A stretch of DNA of 64,000 bases from Ilyobacter_A sp963668015. Lineage in GTDB: Bacteria > Fusobacteriota > Fusobacteriia > Fusobacteriales > Fusobacteriaceae. Shown here piece after piece: positions 15,691 to 24,799 of this stretch. The notes beneath the pieces are model-generated. The model had not been told where the DNA came from. It worked only from the letters and a program-made list of their open reading frames with translations, and ran no database searches. The stretch covers positions 25,724 to 89,723 of the forward strand of contig CAXXCR010000028.1 of NCBI GenBank assembly GCA_963668015.2, written 5' to 3'. Both the position numbers and the translations under genes were made by a program. Position 1 is the stretch's first letter; each line of letters opens with the position of its first letter.

Positions 15691-18526
15691 CAGTGTACAT
15701 TTGAAAAATTACAGAAGACATGAAGACAAAATGGTGGAGTTCACCGACGGTATAAACCTTTTGATAGGGAAAAACGGTTCCGGAAAGTCCTCCATACTGG
15801 AGGCAATAGGGCTTGCGATGTTCGGTGCCAGCACCAGGACCGGGAGGCTTCAGGACGCCGTAAGCATAGGTAAAAAAAGGGGCAGCATCGAGATAGAGTT
15901 TGAGGGCAACGACGGGATAGTCTACGTACTAAAGAGGGGCATAGGAAACACCAGTGCTTCCGAACTGTACCAGAAGGATATGCCTGCCAGCACCCTGAGC
16001 GGTATTAAGGAGATAGGAGGCAAGATAGGGGAACTCTGTGGAATAGAGTCTTCTAACATATACGACAATGTGGTGACCGCCGGGCAGAACCAGATAGTGG
16101 GGATATTCACCAAAAACACCGTGGCATCCAGAAAGGGTCAGAGGCCGGAGATAGAAGAGGTATTCAACAAGATATTCGACACAGAGATATATAGGGAGAT
16201 GTACTCCAAGTTCACCCAGAGGTCTTTGGAGAAGTACAAGCTGGGCATAGAGAAATTGGCAGGCGAAAAGGAGCTTGTCCAGGAGAATATGATCGACATA
16301 GATGAGATAAAGGCGGGGATAGCCTCGCATGAAGTTGAGCTGAAGGGGAACAGGGAAAAGCTTAAGGAGATACAAAAAGAGATAGAGTCCAAGGAAGCAA
16401 AGCTGGAAGAGGGGAGAAAGCTCAAAAACGAGTTGGCTTTACTTGAAAAAGAGGTGGAGAACCTTGAAAAAAACCTCCAGTCAAAGAAAAATGAGCTGGT
16501 GGAGCTGGCTGAAAACGTGGCGGCGGCACAGGAATCCGCAAAGCTCTGCAGAGAGAACCTGCCCATGCACGAGGCTTACCTGGAGCACAGGGGAAAACTG
16601 TCTCCCCTGGAGGAAAAAATGCGCCGGTTTGAGTCCGTAAGGGACTCTAAGCTGGAGCTGGAAAAAAAGATAGGGGCTTGCGAAAAAGCTATAAGCGGAC
16701 TTGGGGCTGATATAAAAATAGCCCAAAAGGGAATAGAAGACGACGCTAAAAACCTAAGCGAGGACAGGGTTTCACTGGAGAAAAAATCGGAAAATTATGA
16801 GAAGCTGTGCCTTGAAAAGCGGGCTGTCTCGGAAGAACTGGGAAAACTCAAGATATTCAAGGTGGAGTTTGAAGGTGAACTGTCAAAGCTTAAAGAGAAG
16901 CAGGAGGAAAGAAAGGGTGTCGCAACAACCATAAAAATCCTGGAGGAAGACCTTGGCAGATACAATCTGGACTCCATAGAAGAGGAGAAAAAGGTTATAG
17001 ACAAAAGCATAGCTGAGCTGGAAAAAAGGCTTTCTGAAAAAACTGACTTAAAGAATGAGAAGATAAAGCTCGAATCCCTGCTGGAAAGCAACGCAGTGGC
17101 CAGAGAGAAGCTGAGCGACTCCTTCTGCCCGTATTTCAAGGATAAGTGTCAGAACCTCGCAAACTCGAAACAGGACCCGATAGAATTTTTTGACAACAGG
17201 GAAAGCGACCTTAAGAAAAAACTTGATAGCATAAAAATAAAACTTGTGGGATACGATGGTATAGAGGAAGAAGAGCAGGGCTTGAAGTCCGAGAAAAAAA
17301 GGCTTCATGAGAAAAGCGGCGACCTTGTCAAGCAGTACGATATTTTGAAATCCAAGGACGGGGAGCTTGCATCACTTGAAAAACTTATGGAAAAGATATC
17401 TGAGTCCGCCCCTGTGAAAGGCGAGAGCTTTGATGAGACTTTCAGGCAGGTCGAGATAAGGGAAAACCTTTTGAAGCAGCAAGAGGGGGCCTTTAAACTG
17501 TCGGAGCTGGAATCCGAGCTGAGACAGCTTGGCGGGAAGATAGAAGAGAGGGAAAACGGCATCGAGTCCAAGCAGGCAGAACTGAAGCAGAAGCAGGAAG
17601 AGCTGGACAAGGTCAGTGCAGAAAAACTCGAGCTGGAAGGCAGGCAAAAAGAGCTTTCCAAAGACCTTACAGGGATGGATGAACTGAAATCCGAGATACA
17701 AATTGTGAAGTCCGGTATGACGGTTTACGAATCCGGGCACAACATATATATACAAAACCTGGATATGTCCAAGAAATTGAGTGAATTTCAGAAAAAACAA
17801 AACACTCTGGAAAAAACTATAGAGGATGAGTCCAAGGCTCTTGATCAGAGCAGGGAGTCATACGGGGAAAAGTCTATAAGTTTCGACGAGGGAGTGTATA
17901 AAAAGACAGCTGAAGGCATAGAAGAGCTAAGAGCTGTGGAAAAGGGGATACATAAGCAACTGGGTGAAACTGAGTCGGCTTTAGAAGAGCTTAAACGTAA
18001 GAAAGCTAAGCATAAAGAGGATTCAAAGAGGCTGAAGCAGATTGCGCAGGAGGTATCCAAGCTAAACAAAAAGATATCTCTTGCCGATAAATTCCGTGGA
18101 AACCTTAACAGTATGGGGAAAATGGTTGCAGATAAGTGGATAAAAAATATTGCCCTTAAAGCAACTGAAAACTTCAGGGAGGTAACAGGGAGACCGGAAC
18201 GAATCGAGTGGATAAACAACGACAGGGAAAGTTTTGCAGTATATCTTTCAGACGGCGAGGAATTTAAAAGGAAGTTCACAGTACTTTCAGGCGGGGAGCA
18301 GGTTGCCGTAGCCCTTTCTATAAGAGCTGCTATGGCTACGCTGATGAGTGACGCCGATTTTTCTATATTCGATGAACCGACAAACAACCTGGATATGGAG
18401 AGAAAGCTGGCACTTGCCGACTCGATGGACAAGATTTTAAGAGGGTGCAGGCAGAATATAATAGTCACCCATGACGATACATTCAGGGAAATGGCCCAAA
18501 ATATCATAGAGCTTGATAAGATTTAA
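15680..18526 (+). CDS. sbcC: Nuclease SbcCD subunit C (Rad50-like ATPase)
   Basis: The protein has about 948 residues from a TTG at 15680 that follows GGGGGTG; starting at the upstream ATG at 15638 would add a non-homologous leader. Walker A GKNGSGKSS is at about residue 35, two long coiled coils fill residues 175-770, and the C-terminus has the signature LSGGEQVAVALS and Walker B FSIFDEPTNNLD. The apex reads CPYFKDKC, so the two hook cysteines are six residues apart instead of the usual CxxC. It partners SbcD as the ATP-dependent SMC-like component. A terminator follows at 18541. Confidence 0.95.
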   Translation: MKINSVHLKNYRRHEDKMVEFTDGINLLIGKNGSGKSSILEAIGLAMFGASTRTGRLQDAVSIGKKRGSIEIEFEGNDGIVYVLKRGIGNTSASELYQKDMPASTLSGIKEIGGKIGELCGIESSNIYDNVVTAGQNQIVGIFTKNTVASRKGQRPEIEEVFNKIFDTEIYREMYSKFTQRSLEKYKLGIEKLAGEKELVQENMIDIDEIKAGIASHEVELKGNREKLKEIQKEIESKEAKLEEGRKLKNELALLEKEVENLEKNLQSKKNELVELAENVAAAQESAKLCRENLPMHEAYLEHRGKLSPLEEKMRRFESVRDSKLELEKKIGACEKAISGLGADIKIAQKGIEDDAKNLSEDRVSLEKKSENYEKLCLEKRAVSEELGKLKIFKVEFEGELSKLKEKQEERKGVATTIKILEEDLGRYNLDSIEEEKKVIDKSIAELEKRLSEKTDLKNEKIKLESLLESNAVAREKLSDSFCPYFKDKCQNLANSKQDPIEFFDNRESDLKKKLDSIKIKLVGYDGIEEEEQGLKSEKKRLHEKSGDLVKQYDILKSKDGELASLEKLMEKISESAPVKGESFDETFRQVEIRENLLKQQEGAFKLSELESELRQLGGKIEERENGIESKQAELKQKQEELDKVSAEKLELEGRQKELSKDLTGMDELKSEIQIVKSGMTVYESGHNIYIQNLDMSKKLSEFQKKQNTLEKTIEDESKALDQSRESYGEKSISFDEGVYKKTAEGIEELRAVEKGIHKQLGETESALEELKRKKAKHKEDSKRLKQIAQEVSKLNKKISLADKFRGNLNSMGKMVADKWIKNIALKATENFREVTGRPERIEWINNDRESFAVYLSDGEEFKRKFTVLSGGEQVAVALSIRAAMATLMSDADFSIFDEPTNNLDMERKLALADSMDKILRGCRQNIIVTHDDTFREMAQNIIELDKI

Positions 18527-18540
18527 AATCAAATAGAATA

Positions 18541-18576
18541 AAAAATCCCCTCTATCTAAGATAAAGGGGATTTTAA
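18541..18576 (+). terminator. Terminator of sbcDC
   Basis: AAAATCCCCT and AAGGGGATTTT form the stem, followed by AATTTTTTT. The A-run on the other side allows use on the minus strand for the converging DUF2798 gene as well. Confidence 0.88.
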
Positions 18577-18606
18577 TTTTTTTAACTATTCATTACAAAA
18601 GAATAT

Positions 18607-19071
18607 TTAAATACTTATAGGTTTGGGTGGGAAAAGTTTAAAAAAGATATTTCTGGCAATTGGTCCTACAATCAAAAAATTGAGGAAAAGAGCCACTGGG
18701 AAATTTGTTAACCATATTTTTCTAAAAGCAAATAAAAAATGTGGTCCTAAATGACCGTGAGCTAATGTTGATAAAAATGACATCGCTAATGACATTCCCA
18801 AAACCATTAAAAAAGTCATTATTAATACTTTTTTTATAATTGAGTCATCTTTTTTCAAAACTATTCCTGCAATTCTTTTTGCAATATTACCAACAATAAA
18901 CCAATCTATTATAAATGCAATTAAACAGATTGGAAAAAATGTTATAATTGTATTCATTATATTGATATTTGCACCATTTTCCAAAATCCCATTATACCAA
19001 GTCATGAAAAAAACCATCATAATGCATGTTATAAGTGAAAAAATAAAATTTTCAAATTTGTTTTTGCCCAT
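18607..19071 (-). CDS. DUF2798-family membrane protein
   Basis: The protein has 154 residues from the ATG at 19071, which has GGAGG eight bases before it. Four hydrophobic helices are arranged as two related halves, each with an SFLSTLAHGHL- or NFPVALFLNFL-like turn, as in DUF2798 proteins. The function is unknown; the family is often next to MarR or TetR regulators. Upstream are two palindromes (19091 and 19124) that look like operators, and the divergent gene beyond the inserted repeat encodes a MarR regulator, so repression by that protein is likely. Confidence 0.75.
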   Translation of the reverse strand: MGKNKFENFIFSLITCIMMVFFMTWYNGILENGANINIMNTIITFFPICLIAFIIDWFIVGNIAKRIAGIVLKKDDSIIKKVLIMTFLMVLGMSLAMSFLSTLAHGHLGPHFLFAFRKIWLTNFPVALFLNFLIVGPIARNIFFKLFPPKPISI

Positions 19072-19090
19072 AAATATTCCTCCTAATTTT

Positions 19091-19105
19091 GTCAACCAAG
19101 TTGAC
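19091..19105. promoter_or_regulatory. Palindrome, probable regulator operator 1
   Basis: GTCAACCAAGTTGAC is a near-perfect inverted repeat 20 bases upstream of the DUF2798 start codon. Its GTCAA/TTGAC half sites match those of the larger palindrome at 19124, suggesting one protein binds both. Confidence 0.6.
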
Positions 19106-19123
19106 TTAATTTTAGCACGAGTG

Positions 19124-19156
19124 TTTATTTTTGTCAATTTAATTGACAAAAATAAA
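19124..19156. promoter_or_regulatory. 33-bp perfect palindrome, probable MarR operator 2
   Basis: TTTATTTTTGTCAATT, a central T, and AATTGACAAAAATAAA are exact complements. The core GTCAATTTAATTGAC fits a dimeric winged-helix regulator, and the TTGACA element could also be the -35 of the DUF2798 promoter, so binding would block transcription. Confidence 0.7.
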
Positions 19157-19189
19157 TTCGAAGAATATAATGTACATAAATAATAATTA

Positions 19190-19522
19190 ACTTAACTTGC
19201 TATATATAATAAAATATTAATTTTCTTGCAAATACCTAAAAACCTTTTGGGTCACGAATTTCACGAATAGGCAGGAATTCAAATAAAAAACCTGGGTCAC
19301 AGAGTGGCACAGAGGAAAAGAGTGAGTTTCACAGAGAAATGTTAAAAATCATTAATTCTATATGTTTTTAATGATTAGTGCGATTAGTGTAATTCGTGAC
19401 AAAAATGATTTTGACTTTAAGTATTTTCTCTGTGCAGCTCTTGTTTTAAATCTCTGTGCCCGAAAAAAGGTTTATATAAATTTCAGTAAATTATCGCAAT
19501 AATTATAAGCAGCAACTTGAGT
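19190..19522. repeat. MITE-like repeat, family A copy with target duplication
   Basis: A 333-bp element. The left end ACTTAACTTGCTATAT and the right end, read in reverse ACTCAAGTTGCTGCTTATA, are inverted repeats. It is flanked on both sides by TAATTA (19184-19189 and 19523-19528), a six-base target duplication. It separates the DUF2798 gene and its operators from the MarR gene. Confidence 0.85.
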
Positions 19523-19547
19523 TAATTATTATTAGTAAGGAGGTATT

Positions 19548-19979
19548 ATGAAAGAAAATCTAGATTGTCTTAATTTAATAGATTTGATTAGTGAGAAACA
19601 TAAAGAATTGAGAAAAAAAGTTTTAGAAAAATATTATGAAAAAGAAGTAGTAAAATTAAGTGAAAAGGGATATTATTTGATATCAATTCTTAATTCGAAA
19701 AATCTGACAATATCTGAAAGTGCCAGAAATATGAATATATCAAGACAGGCTGTTCATAAATTGTCAAAAGAACTTTTAAAAATGGGATTTATTGAAACAA
19801 AACACTTTGAAAATAATAAAAGGGATATGTATTTAATTTTGACTGAAAAAGGAAAAATTCTCTATGAAGAAACTAATTTAATAAAAATTGAATTAGAGAA
19901 TGAGATCATTGATTTTATTGGTAAAGAAAATGTTGAGTTTTTTAAAAATGTTTTAAAATATGAATGGATTAAAAAATAA
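19548..19979 (+). CDS. MarR-family transcriptional regulator
   Basis: A 143-residue winged helix-turn-helix protein. The DNA-binding part is LTISESARNMNISRQAVHKLSKELLKMGFI (residues about 53-82), and the wing is ENNKRDMYLILTEKG. N- and C-terminal helices would form the dimer interface. AGGAGG precedes the ATG. It is divergent from the DUF2798 gene and probably controls it through the palindromes at 19091 and 19124. The family-A repeat inserted between them now supplies the sequence directly upstream, so its own promoter may have changed. Confidence 0.85.
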   Translation: MKENLDCLNLIDLISEKHKELRKKVLEKYYEKEVVKLSEKGYYLISILNSKNLTISESARNMNISRQAVHKLSKELLKMGFIETKHFENNKRDMYLILTEKGKILYEETNLIKIELENEIIDFIGKENVEFFKNVLKYEWIKK

Positions 19980-20020
19980 AAAAGTTTGCAAATTTTAATC
20001 AAAAATTTGCAAACTTTTTT
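19979..20020. terminator. Bidirectional terminator between marR-like gene and lysC
   Basis: AAAGTTTGCAAATTTT and AAAATTTGCAAACTTT form a long stem with T-runs on both strands, serving two converging genes. Confidence 0.88.
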
Positions 20021-20055
20021 TATTGAATATAATTAATTATACTAATTATTATCCA

Positions 20056-21372
20056 TTAAGATTGAAATGCTTTGTATATAGAAGTTACTGCAGTATTGAA
20101 ATCGTCATTTTCAACACCTACGATTACGTTCATTTCACTAGACCCCTGGTTTATCATTCTTATGTTTATTTTCTCTTGGGCAAGTGCTGTAAATATCTTA
20201 GAAGAAACCCCGACTGCTTTATTCATACCGTTTCCAACAGTTGCAACAAGTGCCATGTTAGGCAGAATGTCGATAGAATCAGGTGAGCATAGGTTTTCTA
20301 TCTCCCTTATAATTGTATCAAGTTTGTCCTGAAGTTCTGAATCAGCAATTACAAGTGAAACTGAGTCTATACCTGCAGGCATGCTTTCAAATGAGATACC
20401 GTTTGTCTCAAGGATAGAAAGAAGCCTTCTGCAGTATCCGTGCTCTGCATTCATAAGAGTCTTTTGTATAGTGATAACAGTGAAGTCTCTTTTACCGGCA
20501 ATACCAGTTATATTCCCAGTGTGAACAACAGGCTCTCTGTCAGATATTATGAAAGTACCTTCGTCTTCAGGTTTGTTTGTATTTTTGATGTTTATAGGGA
20601 TACTGACATCTTTAATAGGGAAGATGCAGTCTTCATGCAGAACAGTGGCACCCATATAAGAAAGTTCACGCAGTTCTTTGTATGTAATTTTGTCAATTGG
20701 TTTAGGATCTTTTACTATTCTAGGGTCAGCCATAAGGAAACCTGAAACATCAGTCCAGTTTTCGTAAAGAACTGCTCCTGCACACCTTGCAACAATTGAC
20801 CCAGTCATATCAGACCCTCCACGTGAAAATGTCTTGATATCTCCATTAGGCATTGATCCATAGAATCCAGGGATTACGTATCCCTTGTCATCCGTTACAA
20901 GCTCTTTGAATTTTTTTTCAGTTTCATCCAGATCTATTCTTCCGTAGCTGTTGAATTTTATAAGTTCAGCTGAATCTATGAGCTCATATCCAAGGAAATC
21001 TGCAAGCAGGATTCCGTTTAGGTACTCCCCACGGCTTGCAGCAAAGTCAGGTGTCTTCACGTCCGCCAGGTCCTCTTTAACCTGTTGAAGGTGAGACTCT
21101 ATATCAACATTTATCCCAAGGTCATGTTTCAGGTCGATATATCTCTCTTCTATCAGCTTGTACACCTCATCAAAAATTATCCCCTGTTTTACATGTTCGT
21201 GGCATAGATAAAATATATCTGTTATCTTGAAGTCCTTGTCGTGCCTTTTTCCAGGCGCCGAAGGGACTACAAATTTTCTGTTTTTATCCGATGTGATTAT
21301 AGATTTTACTTTACGGAACTGTTCGCTGTTAGCCAGCGAAGTTCCACCAAATTTTGTTACGACTTTACTCAT
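20056..21372 (-). CDS. lysC: Aspartate kinase
   Basis: A 438-residue enzyme that phosphorylates aspartate, the first step to threonine, methionine and lysine. The kinase domain begins VVTKFGGTSLANS, contains FSRGGSDMTGSIVARC near 200, and is followed by two ACT domains (GKRDFTVITIQK and ALVATVGNGMNK regions), which normally bind the feedback amino acid. It is the third gene of a minus-strand operon with homoserine kinase and threonine synthase, so threonine is the likely feedback effector. Its start at 21372 lies 44 bases after the thrB stop. No homoserine dehydrogenase is fused. Confidence 0.93.
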   Translation of the reverse strand: MSKVVTKFGGTSLANSEQFRKVKSIITSDKNRKFVVPSAPGKRHDKDFKITDIFYLCHEHVKQGIIFDEVYKLIEERYIDLKHDLGINVDIESHLQQVKEDLADVKTPDFAASRGEYLNGILLADFLGYELIDSAELIKFNSYGRIDLDETEKKFKELVTDDKGYVIPGFYGSMPNGDIKTFSRGGSDMTGSIVARCAGAVLYENWTDVSGFLMADPRIVKDPKPIDKITYKELRELSYMGATVLHEDCIFPIKDVSIPINIKNTNKPEDEGTFIISDREPVVHTGNITGIAGKRDFTVITIQKTLMNAEHGYCRRLLSILETNGISFESMPAGIDSVSLVIADSELQDKLDTIIREIENLCSPDSIDILPNMALVATVGNGMNKAVGVSSKIFTALAQEKINIRMINQGSSEMNVIVGVENDDFNTAVTSIYKAFQS

Positions 21373-21416
21373 TTTGAAATCAAACTCCTCGCTGTATATA
21401 TATAAAACATTATTAT

Positions 21417-22304
21417 TTACTTTACCTGTACACCTTTACAGTCAAATTCAAGCTCTATTACTTCCCACTTGTTTTCTAGTGAGTTCAGAAAAGCGCCTAT
21501 TTTTTTTGTGAACTCTTTGTCCCGTTCTCTCAGCATAAGCATTATTGTAGGACCGGCACCGCTTAGAAAAGCACCCAGGCTTCCGTACTCCTCGCATTTT
21601 TCAATTATATCAAAGTAGTTGTTTATAAGTTCGCCCCTGTAATCCTGGTGTAGTTTGTCCTGGCATCCAACTTTCAGCAGTTCAAATTTCCCTGTAGAAA
21701 GAGCTGTCACCATAAGAGACACCCTGCCGATATTGTAAACGGCATCCTTGTAGTCCACTTTTTTCGGCAGAACTGATCTGGCTTTTTCAGTTGAAAGCTT
21801 AAAGTCAGGGATAAGTGCGCAGAACTTAAGCCCTTTAGCTACATTTATATCTGAATAAAAAACTTTGTCGTCTTGGTAAACCGAAGTAACCATACCTCCG
21901 AAGATCGCAGGAGCCACATTGTCCGGATGCCCCTCCATCTCAGTTGCAAGAAGGAGTATATCATCTTTGGACAGCTGTCTTCCTGATATCTCATTGGCCC
22001 CTACAAGACCGGCAACTATGCAGGTAGCGCTGCTTCCAAGTCCTCTTGATACCGGGACATCAGTTTGAGTTACTATTTTTATTCCCTTTGGCTGGTATCC
22101 AACCTTGTCAAAACACTTTTTCATGGCCACGTATACAAGGTTGTTTTCGTTTTGATATTTTTTTTCACAGCCCTCTATGACAAGTCCGCTTTCGATCTCT
22201 GCAAAAGAGAAGCTGTTGTACATATTAAGTGCCAATCCAAGGCAGTCGAATCCAGGTCCTATATTGGCGCTTGTAGCCGGGACCATAACCTTTATCATAT
22301 CCAT
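21417..22304 (-). CDS. thrB: Homoserine kinase
   Basis: A 295-residue GHMP-family kinase producing O-phosphohomoserine. The N-terminal MVPATSANIGPGFDCLGLAL and the glycine-rich ATP loop VPVSRGLGSSATCIVAG (residues about 88-104) are diagnostic, with GAFLSGAGPTIML near the C-terminus. The start overlaps closely with the end of thrC (three bases between), indicating translational coupling. The gene sits between thrC and lysC, giving most of the aspartate-to-threonine route in one operon; homoserine dehydrogenase and aspartate-semialdehyde dehydrogenase must be encoded elsewhere. Confidence 0.95.
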   Translation of the reverse strand: MDMIKVMVPATSANIGPGFDCLGLALNMYNSFSFAEIESGLVIEGCEKKYQNENNLVYVAMKKCFDKVGYQPKGIKIVTQTDVPVSRGLGSSATCIVAGLVGANEISGRQLSKDDILLLATEMEGHPDNVAPAIFGGMVTSVYQDDKVFYSDINVAKGLKFCALIPDFKLSTEKARSVLPKKVDYKDAVYNIGRVSLMVTALSTGKFELLKVGCQDKLHQDYRGELINNYFDIIEKCEEYGSLGAFLSGAGPTIMLMLRERDKEFTKKIGAFLNSLENKWEVIELEFDCKGVQVK

Positions 22305-22307
22305 CTC

Positions 22308-23795
22308 CTACACACCCAATATCTTAGATATAGTTGTTTTGATCTCGTCTTTTTGACACACTTTACTGTGTTTGATCTCTTTTTTATCCAGGTCTTGAGC
22401 ACCCTTAGGTATTTCAAGGTTTGCAAATCCAGATAATTTCTTTATTAATTCAAAATCGTTCATATCTTCAGCTCCGAATTTAAGGGCGTCATTTACACTT
22501 TTCGGGAACTTAAACGGGCTTGCAGTTGATGCAATTATTGTCTTGGCAGCATCTCCCGTTTCAGATTTATATTTTTCATAAACAGCATATGCAACAGCGG
22601 TATGTGTGTCCATAACATACTCAGTTTTATCATAAAAAGCCTTTATAGCTTCTAGTGTTTCTTCGTCTCCTGTGTATCCACCGTAGAAATCTTCTAACTT
22701 CGTTTTCATTTCAGGGCTTATTTTATATACACCCTCTTCTTTTAGCTTGTCCATCATATCTTTTACAGCTTCCTCTTTTGATCCGCTTAGTTCAAAAAGA
22801 AGTCTTTCAAGGTTGCTTGATACAAGAATGTCCATTGAAGGTGAGATAGTAGTAAGGAACTCTCTTCTTCTGTCGTATACACCAGTGTTTATGAAATCAG
22901 TTAAAACGTTGTTTTGGTTTGATGCACAGATAAGTTTTTTTATCGGTGTACCCATTTTTTTAGCATAGTATGCAGCCAGTATATTACCGAAGTTACCAGT
23001 AGGTACAACTACGTTGATCTCTTCGCCTTCCTGTATTTCTCCGTCTTTTAGCATTTTTGCATAAGTATTAACATAGTAAACAACCTGAGGTACAAGTCTA
23101 CCTATATTGATAGAGTTTGCAGATGAGAACATGTAGTCGTTTTCATCCAGCTTTTGTTTGAAGTCCAGGTCGTTTAATATCTCCTTTATACCTGTCTGGG
23201 CATCGTCGAAGTTTCCGTGGATTCCCACAACGTGTGTGTTTTCTCCAGTTTGAGTAACCATCTGTCTTTTTTGAACTTCGCTTACCCCATTTTCAGGGAA
23301 GAAAACTATTATGCTTGTACCGTCAACACTGTCAAAACCTTCCAGGGCAGCTTTACCTGTGTCTCCTGATGTAGCAGTAAGTATAACGACCTCTTTGTCT
23401 ATATTTTGCTTTTTAACCGAAGTTTTTAAAAGGTGAGGCAGTATTGAAAGTGCCATATCCTTAAAAGCTAAGGTAGCACCGTGGAACAGCTCAAGGAAAT
23501 ATACATCATCCTTTTTAACAATAGGCGCGATTAATGGCGTGTCAAATTTATCATCATAAGCACTGTTTATACAGTTTTTCAATTCATCTTCAGAAAAATC
23601 CTTTAAAAACTTATTCATTACATAATATGCGATCTCTTTGTATCCCATTTGAGAAAGTTCTTTGAAACTTTTATCCAGTTTAGGGAGCCTTGTTGGAACA
23701 TAAAGCCCACCATCGTCAGCCAGCCCCTTGACTATAGCTTGAGATGCTTTTATTTCTCCGTTTTTGCTACGTGTACTCTTATAAAGTAAATCCAT
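22308..23795 (-). CDS. thrC: Threonine synthase
   Basis: A 495-residue pyridoxal-phosphate enzyme converting O-phosphohomoserine to threonine. The start at 23795 (MDLLYKSTRSKNGEI) has GGGAGG eight bases before it; the open frame to 23906 crosses the promoter and is rejected. The PLP lysine lies in HGATLAFKDMALS (about residue 110), and TATSGDTGKAALEGF and VPTGNFGNILAAY bind phosphate. It is the first gene of the thrC-thrB-lysC operon, driven by a consensus promoter at 23878-23906 and preceded by a leader with a hairpin near 23842-23876. Confidence 0.95.
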   Translation of the reverse strand: MDLLYKSTRSKNGEIKASQAIVKGLADDGGLYVPTRLPKLDKSFKELSQMGYKEIAYYVMNKFLKDFSEDELKNCINSAYDDKFDTPLIAPIVKKDDVYFLELFHGATLAFKDMALSILPHLLKTSVKKQNIDKEVVILTATSGDTGKAALEGFDSVDGTSIIVFFPENGVSEVQKRQMVTQTGENTHVVGIHGNFDDAQTGIKEILNDLDFKQKLDENDYMFSSANSINIGRLVPQVVYYVNTYAKMLKDGEIQEGEEINVVVPTGNFGNILAAYYAKKMGTPIKKLICASNQNNVLTDFINTGVYDRRREFLTTISPSMDILVSSNLERLLFELSGSKEEAVKDMMDKLKEEGVYKISPEMKTKLEDFYGGYTGDEETLEAIKAFYDKTEYVMDTHTAVAYAVYEKYKSETGDAAKTIIASTASPFKFPKSVNDALKFGAEDMNDFELIKKLSGFANLEIPKGAQDLDKKEIKHSKVCQKDEIKTTISKILGV

Positions 23796-23877
23796 TTTGT
23801 CCTCCCATTTATTTAAATATATTTTATTTTTTACAGTTTCACTTAACACTGTCCTTCTAGAGAGGTCAAGTGTCCTT

Positions 23878-23906
23878 ATTATATAGACAGTTTCTTGAAA
23901 AGTCAA
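23878..23906 (-). promoter_or_regulatory. Consensus sigma-70 promoter of thrCB-lysC
   Basis: On the minus strand TTGACT, a 17-base spacer and TATAAT. The leader of about 75 bases contains an imperfect hairpin (ACACTTGACCT with AGGACAGTGTT). No T-box consensus was found. Confidence 0.85.
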
Positions 23907-24085
23907 TTAAAATTAATTAAAAAAATTTACCGTTTAAATTTATACAGACAATGTTATGCATCTATTTAACACTGTAAATACAAGGAATTTATTAATAAAA
24001 AGTTTAAAAGTTATGGAATTTTATCATATTTATACTTTAAGAAATCTTATGTTAAGATTAAATTTTTTTTATTTTTCTGTTATTG

Positions 24086-24115
24086 AAAAAAAAGGGAGGA
24101 ATTATTTATTCCCCC
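24086..24115 (-). terminator. Terminator of msrA
   Basis: Minus-strand GGGGGAATAAATAATTCCTCCC followed by eight Ts; the stem overlaps the stop codon. Confidence 0.85.
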
Positions 24116-24701
24116 AAATTTTTTCTAAAAACTTATCCCTTCCGGAACCTCTGCGATAATATTTGTACCGTAACGGTCTTTTTTTGTAATAGTCTTGGTG
24201 ATACTCTTCAGCAGGATAAAACTCAAGAGCCGGAATTATCTCTGTTACTATCGGTGAATCGTATATGTTTAGGGTTTCCAATGTGTTTTTGGAAAATTCG
24301 GCCAGTCTTTTCTGTTCCTCATCATGATAGAATATAGCCGTACTGTATTGTTTCCCCCTATCAACAAACTGTCCACTGGCATCAGTTGGGTCTATCTGTT
24401 TCCAAAATATATCCAGCAGCTCCTTATAGGATATCTTTTTTGGATCATAGGTAATCTGTATAGATTCGATATGACCTGTTCCACCAGCCGATACTTCTTT
24501 GTAGGTAGGGTTTCTAACTTTTCCGCCTGTATAACCGGAGATTACCTCCACAACTCCGTCCAGTTTTTCAAACGGGTGTTCCATACACCAGAAACAACCA
24601 CCTGCAAATGTTGCCTTTTTTAATTCCACCCCACCGTAGGAGAAACTAAAAAGGAGTGCAAAGGCGAGCAGTGTAAATATTTCTCTTCTAAAAATCAGCA
24701 T
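24102..24701 (-). CDS. msrA: Peptide methionine sulfoxide reductase MsrA, exported
   Basis: A 199-residue enzyme reducing S-methionine sulfoxide in proteins. The active-site motif is GGCFWCMEHPFEK (about residues 34-46), followed by SGYTGGKVRNPTY and HIESIQITYDP. The first 24 residues (LLAFALLFSFSYGG core) look like a signal peptide, so the enzyme probably protects envelope proteins. No MsrB domain is fused. AAGGAAGGG precedes the ATG at 24701. The stretch upstream to 25812 holds no gene, only nested repeats. Confidence 0.93.
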   Translation of the reverse strand: MLIFRREIFTLLAFALLFSFSYGGVELKKATFAGGCFWCMEHPFEKLDGVVEVISGYTGGKVRNPTYKEVSAGGTGHIESIQITYDPKKISYKELLDIFWKQIDPTDASGQFVDRGKQYSTAIFYHDEEQKRLAEFSKNTLETLNIYDSPIVTEIIPALEFYPAEEYHQDYYKKRPLRYKYYRRGSGRDKFLEKIWGNK

Positions 24702-24799
24702 AAGTACCCTTCCTTTCTTTAAATTTAGCTTAGTCTATTGACGCATAATTATTATATACTTTGTAAATAATGTAAATTCCTGCCTGCATTTGCAAAATT

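Noticed and set aside
23842..23876. Riboswitch in the thrCB-lysC leader
   Set aside because: Only a short imperfect hairpin is present in a 75-base leader, too short for a lysine riboswitch and without T-box features.
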